Assembly: GCA_017442465.1 (NCBI GenBank)
Contig: JAFRZQ010000084.1
Coordinates: 1-10,490 of the forward strand
From: Anaerotignum sp.
Lineage (GTDB): Bacteria > Bacillota > Clostridia > Lachnospirales > Anaerotignaceae
Direction of reading: 5' to 3'
Length of the DNA stretch: 10,490 nt
A program made the translations under genes and the position numbers. Positions 6,217 through 10,490 of the stretch are shown in pieces. The notes beneath the pieces were generated by a model. It saw nothing but the letters and a program-made list of their open reading frames with translations, ran no database searches and was not told the DNA's origin. Numbering within the stretch: the first letter of the stretch is position 1; every line of letters begins with the position of its first letter.

Positions 6217-7089
6217 ATGGAAAAAAGAATTAACGGCAGAACTGGTATGTTTTGTTTGATCGGTACACCTGTAGGCCATAGCGGTTCTCCTGCTATGTAT
6301 AACTACAGCTTTGCACAGACAGGTCTGGATAATGCTTATCTGGCGTATGACGTGCCTCTGGAAAAAACAGAAGAAGCAGTAAATGCACTGAAAGTGCTGG
6401 GCTGCAAAGGTTTTAATGTAACAATGCCCTGTAAAACAAAAGTTGCGGAACTGGTGGATGAACTGTCCGATGCAGCAAAACTGATCGGTGCCTGCAATAC
6501 AGTTGTTGTGAAAGATGGCAAACTCTACGGCAATAATACAGACGGTATGGGTTTTGTCAGAAATATGAAAGAAAACGGCGTTGACGTCAAAGGCAAAAAA
6601 ATCACAGTAATGGGTGCTGGCGGTGCAGCAACAGCCATTCAGGTACAGTGTGCGCTGGATGGTGCAAAGAAAATCTCTATCTTCAACAGAAAAGATGAAT
6701 TCTACCACAACGGCGAAAAAACAGTGAAAAAGATCCAGCAGATGCTGCCCGACTGTGAAGTAAGCATTCATGTGCTGGAAGATACAGAAGCGCTGCATGC
6801 TGCAATCGCAGACAGTGATATTCTGGTAAATGCAACAAAGGTTGGTATGAAACCTCTGGATAAAGAATCTCTGGTAGAAGACACATCTGTATTCCGTCCT
6901 GATCTGGTGGTAGCAGACGCGGTTTATAATCCAAAGGAAACAAGATTCGTACAGGAAGCAAAGGCAGCAGGCTGCAAGGTAGCCGTAGGCGGTATCGGTA
7001 TGCTGATGTGGCAGGGTGCTGCAGCATTCAACCTGTTCACAGGTAAAGAAATGCCTACAGATGAAGTGTACGAACTGTTCTTCAAATAA
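6217..7089 (+). CDS. aroE: Shikimate/quinate 5-dehydrogenase, YdiB-like
   Basis: 290 residues, AroE fold. The N-terminal substrate domain has the Ser22-Gly-Ser24-Pro pair that binds the carboxylate, catalytic Lys73 in Asn-Val-Thr-Met-Pro-x-Lys and Asp109 in Asn-Asn-Thr-Asp-Gly. The nucleotide domain has Gly133-Ala-Gly-Gly-Ala-Ala and then Asn157-Arg-Lys-Asp-Glu-Phe162, which closely resembles the Asn-Arg-Arg-Asp-Glu-Phe stretch of E. coli YdiB rather than the Asn-Arg-Thr of biosynthetic AroE; the Asp (160) is linked to NAD use and to acceptance of quinate. Gln266 in Trp-Gln-Gly-Ala is the usual late active-site Gln. Expected reaction: reversible NAD(P)-dependent oxidation of shikimate to 3-dehydroshikimate, and possibly quinate to 3-dehydroquinate. 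The start at 6217 is set by AAGGAGG 9 bases upstream; an ATG at 6212 is out of frame. Last gene of the operon, 37 bases after the ABM gene and followed by a terminator 107 bases later. A catabolic role is inferred from the YdiB-like motif and the neighbours. Confidence 0.9.
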   Translation: MEKRINGRTGMFCLIGTPVGHSGSPAMYNYSFAQTGLDNAYLAYDVPLEKTEEAVNALKVLGCKGFNVTMPCKTKVAELVDELSDAAKLIGACNTVVVKDGKLYGNNTDGMGFVRNMKENGVDVKGKKITVMGAGGAATAIQVQCALDGAKKISIFNRKDEFYHNGEKTVKKIQQMLPDCEVSIHVLEDTEALHAAIADSDILVNATKVGMKPLDKESLVEDTSVFRPDLVVADAVYNPKETRFVQEAKAAGCKVAVGGIGMLMWQGAAAFNLFTGKEMPTDEVYELFFK

Positions 7090-7196
7090 AAATCATCCTG
7101 ATAAGATTGTGAAATAACTCAAAATACCTTCTCCATTCAAATATAAAACGTTAAAGCTTCAAAATAAAAACCATTCTATTATTCCCTAAATATATG

Positions 7197-7226
7197 AAAA
7201 CGGCTGCAGGCATGCGGCCGTTTTTT
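7197..7226 (+). terminator. Rho-independent terminator between the shikimate operon and the SDR gene
   Basis: AAAACGGCTGC (7197-7207) pairs with GCGGCCGTTTT (7214-7224) over 11 base pairs with one T-G pair, loop AGGCAT, T run to 7226. It ends only 33 bases before the SDR start codon and 15 bases before its ribosome binding site. The 107 bases before it hold no gene. Confidence 0.85.
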
Positions 7227-7240
7227 GCAAATAAAAAGAC

Positions 7241-7250
7241 AAAAGAAAGG
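7241..7250 (+). promoter_or_regulatory. Ribosome binding site deciding the SDR start
   Basis: AAAAGAAAGG ends directly against the in-frame ATG at 7251 but is 9 bases before the in-frame ATG at 7260, so 7260 is the likelier start. An in-frame ATG at 7194 would translate through the terminator hairpin and has no Shine-Dalgarno. Confidence 0.7.
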
Positions 7251-7259
7251 ATGAATGCT

Positions 7260-8060
7260 ATGGGATTTTTAACAGGAAAAACAGTTATTATAACCGGCGG
7301 CGGCCGTGCGGTATTGAAAGACGGCAGCTGTGGCTCCATAGGCTATGGTATTGCTACAGCATTTGCCAAAGAAGGGGCGAATCTGGTGATCACAGGCAGA
7401 AATTTGCAGAAACTGCTGGATGCAAAGGAAGAACTGGAACGACTGTATGGCGTTAAAGTGTTACCTGTGCAGGCGGATGTCTGTGCTGGTGCGGATAATG
7501 AGGCAGTAGTAAAAAATGTAGTAAAGCAGACAATCGATACATTCGGTGATATTCATGTACTGATCAATAACGCACAGGCCTCTGCATCTGGTGTTCCACT
7601 GGCAGAGCATACAACAGAACAGTTTGATCTGGCTATGTATTCCGGGTTATATGCAACATTTTACTATATGAAGATCTGCTACGATTATCTGGCGAAAACA
7701 AAAGGCACTGTGATCAATTTCGCTTCTGGGGCAGGCTTGTTCGGTAATTTTGGTCAGTGTGCATATGCTGCGGCAAAAGAAGCGATTCGTGGGATGTCCC
7801 GTGTGGCTGCAACAGAATGGGGCAAAGATGACATCAATGTAAATGTGATCTGCCCTTTAGCATGGACCTCTCAGCTGGAAAATTGGGCGGATAAATATCC
7901 TGAGGCTTTTGCGGCAAATGTAAAAATGCCTCCTATGGGGCATTATGGTGATGTGGAAATGGAAATTGGCCGTGCGTGTGTTGCTATGTGTTCGCCTGAT
8001 TTCAAATATATGAGTGGGGAAACCATTACACTGGAAGGTGGCATGGGATTGAGACCGTGA
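7260..8060 (+). CDS. Short-chain dehydrogenase/reductase (SDR) with enlarged glycine-rich loop
   Basis: 266 residues from the preferred start, a normal classical-SDR length. The dinucleotide motif is unusual: Thr-Gly-Gly-Gly-Arg is followed by about ten extra residues (Ala-Val-Leu-Lys-Asp-Gly-Ser-Cys-Gly-Ser) before Ile-Gly-Tyr-Gly-Ile-Ala, in place of the compact Thr-Gly-x3-Gly-x-Gly. The rest is conventional: a second strand ending Thr-Gly-Arg-Asn (compatible with NADP), Asn-Asn-Ala, the catalytic Ser in Phe-Ala-Ser-Gly-Ala-Gly, Tyr-Ala-Ala-Ala-Lys as the Tyr-x3-Lys pair, and a C-terminal Ser-Gly-Glu-Thr-Ile-Thr-Leu-Glu-Gly-Gly-Met. It reversibly reduces a ketone or oxidises a secondary alcohol in the cytoplasm; the substrate cannot be read from the sequence. 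It lies behind the shikimate operon but across a terminator, so it may be expressed by readthrough. A ring-hydroxyl substrate from shikimate metabolism is possible; this is inference. Confidence 0.88.
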   Translation: MGFLTGKTVIITGGGRAVLKDGSCGSIGYGIATAFAKEGANLVITGRNLQKLLDAKEELERLYGVKVLPVQADVCAGADNEAVVKNVVKQTIDTFGDIHVLINNAQASASGVPLAEHTTEQFDLAMYSGLYATFYYMKICYDYLAKTKGTVINFASGAGLFGNFGQCAYAAAKEAIRGMSRVAATEWGKDDINVNVICPLAWTSQLENWADKYPEAFAANVKMPPMGHYGDVEMEIGRACVAMCSPDFKYMSGETITLEGGMGLRP

Positions 8061-8124
8061 TTTTTGTTTTCTTATCAGGACTCTTCTTAACGACATCCTT
8101 TTTTGTAAAAAGTGTAATACTTCA

Positions 8125-8152
8125 TTGTTTTCTGCATTATCGAGAGTATAAT
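8125..8152 (+). promoter_or_regulatory. Sigma-A-type promoter of the O-acetyltransferase gene
   Basis: TTGTTT (8125-8130), a 16-base spacer, and a perfect TATAAT (8147-8152), about 38 bases before the ATG. It lies in the 129-base gap after the SDR gene, which holds no other gene; a weak AGGA...TCCT pair before a T run near 8096-8105 may end the SDR transcript. Confidence 0.65.
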
Positions 8153-8189
8153 AGAAACGTAGAAATTCTGATATACAGGGGCAAAAGAT

Positions 8190-8798
8190 ATGGAAGAACG
8201 AACAAATTATGAAAAGATGCTGAATGAAGAAGAATATATGCCGGATCAGGAACTAGCTGATCTTGCCTATGAATGTAGTAAAGGTTTATTATATATCAAT
8301 TCTCATCCGGCAAGAGATGCAGAAAGGCAGAAGTTTTTAGAGGATTTTTTTGGTTCTATTGGTTCCCATGTAACGATCAAGGGGAATTTCAACTGCGATT
8401 ATGGCAAAAACATTTATATTGATGATGGCACGATCATTAATTGCAATGTGACTATCTTAGATACAAATAAGGTAACGATTGGGAAGGATGTTTTTATTGC
8501 CCCTGGTGTAGTGATCAGTGCTGCAACACATCCATTGGACGCAGAACGCAGGGTAACAAGACATTTTCAGAGTCATCCTATTATGATTAAGGATAGAGCG
8601 TGGATTGGGGCAAATGCGACGATTCTTACAGGGGTGACGATTGGGAAAAATGCAGTAGTTGCTGCAGGCGCAGTTGTAACGAAAGATGTACCGGATAATT
8701 GTTTGGTTGGTGGTGTGCCTGCAAAAATCATAAAAGAGATTAATCAAAATTCGGAAATAGGATTTGATTCAAATTCTAAAGAAATATATGGGTTATGA
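8190..8798 (+). CDS. maa: Maltose/galactoside-type O-acetyltransferase (left-handed beta-helix)
   Basis: 202 residues. Residues 5-57 form the helical maltose-acetyltransferase (Mac) domain: Glu-Lys-Met-Leu...Tyr-Met-Pro-Asp-Gln-Glu-Leu, a Tyr-Ile-Asn region and Arg-Gln-Lys-Phe-Leu. Residues 60-185 are hexapeptide repeats forming a left-handed beta-helix, with catalytic His114 in Ser-Ala-Ala-Thr-His-Pro-Leu-Asp and the closing Gly-Gly-Val-Pro-Ala-Lys-Ile-Ile-Lys-Glu-Ile typical of Maa/LacA/NodL. Known members move acetyl from acetyl-CoA to a sugar hydroxyl as trimers in the cytoplasm. The last 18 residues extend beyond the usual end and are probably disordered. AGGGG lies 8 bases before the ATG. 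It has its own promoter and a terminator, so it is probably unrelated to the shikimate operon. The sugar acceptor is unknown. Confidence 0.88.
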   Translation: MEERTNYEKMLNEEEYMPDQELADLAYECSKGLLYINSHPARDAERQKFLEDFFGSIGSHVTIKGNFNCDYGKNIYIDDGTIINCNVTILDTNKVTIGKDVFIAPGVVISAATHPLDAERRVTRHFQSHPIMIKDRAWIGANATILTGVTIGKNAVVAAGAVVTKDVPDNCLVGGVPAKIIKEINQNSEIGFDSNSKEIYGL

Positions 8799-8822
8799 TT
8801 ATTATTTCCCCAATGTTATAAG

Positions 8823-8853
8823 AAAACGGCTGTGTATCGCAACAGCCGTTTTT
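8823..8853. terminator. Bidirectional terminator between convergent maa and cotJC
   Basis: AAAACGGCTGT (8823-8833) and ACAGCCGTTTT (8842-8852) are perfect 11-base inverted arms around an 8-base loop, with T-rich tails on both strands. It lies 24 bases after the maa stop and 6 bases beyond the cotJC stop on the other strand. Confidence 0.88.
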
Positions 8854-8858
8854 GACAT

Positions 8859-9461
8859 TTATTTTGTATTACATCCATTTTTCTGCATGAAGAAATAATG
8901 CTGCTGATTCAGATAATCTCTTGCGATGTCAAGGGCTTCACCGAACCGCTGGAAGTGAACGATTTCCCGTTCCCGCAGGAAGCGGAGGGGAGCATGAACG
9001 GCGGGGTCTTCTGCAAGATCGATGAGATATTCATAAGTCGACCGGGCTTTCTGTTCTGCTGCCATATCTTCGTACAGATCGGTGATAGGATCTCCTTTAG
9101 ACTGGATATAAGCGGCAGTGAAAGGAACGCCGGCAGCAGAGGCCGGATATACACCCAGACCGTGATCTACATAGTAAGGATCCAGTCCGGCAGCCAGAAG
9201 ATCATCTTTGGAGAGACCTTGTGTCAGCTGATGTACCATCGTGCCGACCATTTCCAGATGTGCCAATTCTTCTGTCGCAATATCGTTCAGGGTCGCCTTT
9301 GCTTCCGGAGTGACCATGGTAAATTTCTGACTCAAATAGCGCAAAGAAGCAGCCAGTTCGCCGTCAGGTCCGCCAAACTGGGACAGAATGACTTTTGCCA
9401 TGCGGCCGTCGGGCTGTGTGATTTTTACAGGGAACTGCAGTTTCTTTTCATAGATCCACAT
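8859..9461 (-). CDS. cotJC: Spore coat protein CotJC, manganese-catalase family
   Basis: 200 residues, full CotJC length. Conserved N-terminus Trp-x-Tyr-Glu-Lys-Lys-Leu-Gln and the stretch Gly-Gly-Pro-Asp-Gly-Glu-Leu-Ala-Ala-Ser. All five expected dimanganese ligands of the Mn-catalase fold can be placed: Glu35, Glu65 and His68 in Thr-Glu-Glu-Leu-Ala-His, Glu136 in Ala-Ala-Glu-Gln-Lys-Ala, and His169 in Arg-Glu-Ile-Val-His-Phe. CotJC is a component of the inner spore coat in Bacillus and Clostridium, and the complete ligand set allows peroxide-disproportionating activity. The ATG directly follows the cotJB stop codon; its AAGGAG is embedded in the last codons of cotJB, so the two are probably translationally coupled. 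Confidence 0.95.
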   Translation of the reverse strand: MWIYEKKLQFPVKITQPDGRMAKVILSQFGGPDGELAASLRYLSQKFTMVTPEAKATLNDIATEELAHLEMVGTMVHQLTQGLSKDDLLAAGLDPYYVDHGLGVYPASAAGVPFTAAYIQSKGDPITDLYEDMAAEQKARSTYEYLIDLAEDPAVHAPLRFLREREIVHFQRFGEALDIARDYLNQQHYFFMQKNGCNTK

Positions 9462-9746
9462 TTATTTACACTCCTTTCCGGCGAAAGAAATATTTGCTTG
9501 TGCCTGCCAGGGCCAAGGGTCGTTGTTCCATTCCCAATTGTTTGTATTTCCTGCATAACTACGGAAGGAACACAGGGGCCCGTAGGCTTCTTCGTATTTC
9601 ATGCGGACAGCATCTGCGGCAGTGATGACCTGATTATATGCTTGGATCGCTTCCCTGTCTGTGGGATGTGTATTCAGAAACAATGCCAGATCAACGGCAA
9701 TAAAATCTAGTTCAGATAGTTTTTTTAACAGTTCGTCCCGATCCAT
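9462..9746 (-). CDS. cotJB: Spore coat protein CotJB
   Basis: 94 residues from the ATG at 9746, which has AAAGGAGG 7 bases upstream; a longer in-frame ATG at 9791 lies inside cotJA and lacks a site. Visible family pattern: an N-terminal amphipathic helical region (Leu-Leu-Lys-Lys-Leu-Ser-Glu-Leu-Asp-Phe), a His-Pro-Thr-Asp motif, and an aromatic C-terminus with Trp-Glu-Trp and Pro-Trp-Pro-Trp. CotJB is a small coat component encoded between CotJA and CotJC in spore formers; its biochemical role is not established. Two bases separate it from the cotJA stop. Confidence 0.93.
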   Translation of the reverse strand: MDRDELLKKLSELDFIAVDLALFLNTHPTDREAIQAYNQVITAADAVRMKYEEAYGPLCSFRSYAGNTNNWEWNNDPWPWQAQANISFAGKECK

Positions 9747-9748
9747 TT

Positions 9749-10024
9749 TTACGCCTCCTTTGCAAATCGATATAAGTTCCAGCCGGAACAATAGGGCATC
9801 ACCAGTTCAGAAAAAGTGGTGCCGCAAACCAGGCTCCGTTCCTGTTCCATGGGGGTGGTATAGGGCTGAGAGGGAACGAATGCCTGCGCCAGTCCAATGC
9901 GTTCCATTACACAGGAAGAACAGTCTCCCATGCTTGTATCCGGAACCAGAGCCGCTGCCTGTGCCCCGGACGCTGAAGGGCATTTGTTTGTATTGCAGAT
10001 GAAATTTCTGCACATTTCTTTCAT
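9749..10024 (-). CDS. cotJA: Spore coat-associated protein CotJA, with Cys-rich N-terminal extension
   Basis: 91 residues. The C-terminal half shows the CotJA core: Leu-Ala-x-Ala-Phe-Val-Pro-Ser-Gln-Pro-Tyr, then Leu-Val-Cys-Gly-Thr-Thr-Phe-Ser-Glu-Leu-Val-Met-Pro-Tyr. The N-terminal 40 residues are an extra segment with Cys at 5, 10, 15, 35 and 38; further Cys lie at 67 and 78. Such residues could form disulfide cross-links in the coat; this is inference. The start has AAAGGAGG 8 bases upstream. First gene of the cotJABC operon, made in the mother cell during sporulation in characterised species. Confidence 0.9.
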   Translation of the reverse strand: MKEMCRNFICNTNKCPSASGAQAAALVPDTSMGDCSSCVMERIGLAQAFVPSQPYTTPMEQERSLVCGTTFSELVMPYCSGWNLYRFAKEA

Positions 10025-10055
10025 AAGTCTTTCCTCCTTTATGCATTTACAATAT

Positions 10056-10082
10056 CATCATATGGAAAAAGTGGATGAAGGT
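10056..10082 (-). promoter_or_regulatory. Candidate mother-cell sigma (E/K-type) promoter of cotJABC
   Basis: On the minus strand: AC (complement of 10081-10082), a 16-base spacer, then CATATGATG (complement of 10056-10064). This fits the sigma-K form AC-N16-CATANNNTA except for the last base, and partly matches the sigma-E -10 element CATACAAT. No sigma-A-type pair is apparent. It lies about 32 bases before the cotJA ATG and just beyond the upstream terminator. B. subtilis cotJ is a sigma-E operon, so which factor is used here is open. Confidence 0.4.
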
Positions 10083-10091
10083 GCAGAAAAT

Positions 10092-10126
10092 AAAAAAGAG
10101 GTAAAATCAAATGATTTTACCTCTTT
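10092..10126 (-). terminator. Rho-independent terminator of the NSS transporter gene
   Basis: AAAGAGGTAAAATCA (10095-10109) and TGATTTTACCTCTTT (10112-10126) are perfect 15-base inverted arms around AA. On the minus strand the hairpin is followed by a T-rich run (TTTTTTATTTT, overlapping the end of the stem); the plus strand lacks a good T run. It lies about 107 bases after the transporter stop codon. The sequence between (10127-10232) contains no gene, only a weak G-rich hairpin near 10156-10189. Confidence 0.88.
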
Positions 10127-10232
10127 CTTGTTACCGCAAAACAATTTCAGCACTTAAGGGAAGAAGCCGGGGAGGGCTGGTTCCTTTCTTATGTGTATGC
10201 TTGCAGAGTTGATTTTGTTTGCAAATCGTCGA

Positions 10233-10490
10233 TTATGAAATAGCCATACCGAATACCATACCAGCGATGATGATCGCACCGATCGCGATAGGGTCGATAT
10301 ATTTAACTACAAATGCATAGGGTTTAGCCAGAGCAAATTTGTTTCTGCCATAACCTGTAGCTTCGTCGATGGAGTTCTGAGGACCCCAGATCCAGCCTAC
10401 GAAGAATGTTGTCAGGAATGCGCCCAGAGGCAGCAGCAGTCTGTCTGTCAGGTATTCCAGGAAGTCGCCGAAGATAGGGAACTGAATGCC
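10233..10490 (-). CDS. Neurotransmitter:sodium symporter (NSS) family transporter, C-terminal part
   Basis: The frame is open from the right edge of the window to a TAA at 10233-10235, giving the last 85 residues. The order is a membrane segment beginning Leu-Leu-Leu-Pro-Leu-Gly-Ala-Phe-Leu-Thr-Thr-Phe-Phe-Val-Gly-Trp, a charged loop (Asn-Ser-Ile-Asp-Glu-Ala-Thr-Gly-Tyr-Gly-Arg-Asn), a conserved Tyr-x8-Ile-Asp-Pro-Ile stretch, and a final hydrophobic helix. This is the usual C-terminal end of bacterial NSS (LeuT/TnaT-like) transporters, which import amino acids or amines with sodium. The substrate site lies outside the window. Leucine codons are mostly CTG. Confidence 0.85.
   Translation of the reverse strand, partial: GIQFPIFGDFLEYLTDRLLLPLGAFLTTFFVGWIWGPQNSIDEATGYGRNKFALAKPYAFVVKYIDPIAIGAIIIAGMVFGMAIS

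Noticed and set aside
7194..7259. A longer SDR start at 7194.
   Set aside because: It would translate through the terminator stem-loop, add 22 residues not expected ahead of the first beta strand, and has no ribosome binding site; AAAAGAAAGG supports 7260.
8066..8106. A terminator after the SDR gene.
   Set aside because: Only a four-base AGGA/TCCT pair precedes the T run, too weak to list as a feature.
8898..9710. A 270-codon plus-strand reading frame across cotJC and cotJB.
   Set aside because: It is antisense to two clearly recognised coat genes, has no Shine-Dalgarno, and has a Phe/Cys/Ile-rich composition typical of a shadow frame.
10141..10232. A small RNA or gene downstream of the NSS transporter.
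   Set aside because: There is only a short imperfect G-rich hairpin with no promoter and no reading frame with a ribosome binding site; it is most likely the 3' untranslated region before the terminator.
1..10490. tRNA, rRNA, CRISPR arrays, insertion sequences or phage genes.
   Set aside because: No cloverleaf-like stretch, regularly spaced repeat, transposase motif or integrase motif was seen on either strand.

Overview
The window looks like part of a moderate-GC, spore-forming anaerobic Firmicute of the Clostridia type. Evidence: an intact cotJA-cotJB-cotJC spore-coat operon, strong AAGGAGG-type ribosome binding sites, short intergenic gaps with U-tailed hairpin terminators, an Fe-S/FMN/FAD old-yellow-enzyme-type reductase typical of anaerobes, and a sodium:neurotransmitter-symporter-family transporter. 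The species cannot be named from the sequence.

Layout. (1) 1-730: the C-terminal part of a multi-pass membrane permease, closed by a strong terminator. (2) 731-2930: a stand-alone 666-residue NADH:flavin oxidoreductase with its own leader and terminator. (3) 3110-7226: a LysR regulator on the minus strand, divergent from a four-gene plus-strand operon. The operon encodes a chorismate mutase-shikimate kinase fusion, a xylose-isomerase-like TIM barrel with the metal ligands of 3-dehydroshikimate dehydratase, a small ABM-fold protein, and a YdiB-like quinate/shikimate dehydrogenase, and it ends at a terminator. (4) 7260-8060: a short-chain dehydrogenase/reductase directly behind that terminator. 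(5) 8125-8852: a maltose/galactoside-type O-acetyltransferase with its own promoter and a terminator shared with the next operon. (6) 8859-10082: the cotJABC operon on the minus strand with a possible mother-cell sigma-factor promoter. (7) 10092-10490: the 3' end of an NSS-family transporter gene on the minus strand with its terminator.

How it may work. The combination of LysR, TIM-barrel dehydratase, YdiB-like dehydrogenase and OYE reductase resembles the quinate/shikimate utilisation (qui) loci known from Listeria, where a LysR protein (QuiR) responds to shikimate and the enzymes make protocatechuate. The proposed flow here is quinate or shikimate, oxidised by the YdiB-like enzyme to 3-dehydroquinate or 3-dehydroshikimate, then dehydrated by the TIM barrel to protocatechuate. 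The ABM protein, OYE reductase and possibly the SDR would act on related ring compounds. The unusual element is the first gene of the operon: a shikimate kinase, which draws shikimate towards chorismate, fused to a chorismate mutase whose active site lacks two canonical residues. The locus could therefore be a branch point between scavenging shikimate for aromatic amino acids and degrading or fermenting it. A 17-bp near-palindrome of LysR-box type overlaps the -35 element of the regulator gene, which fits autorepression plus divergent activation.

No tRNA, rRNA, CRISPR array, insertion sequence or prophage signature was recognised.
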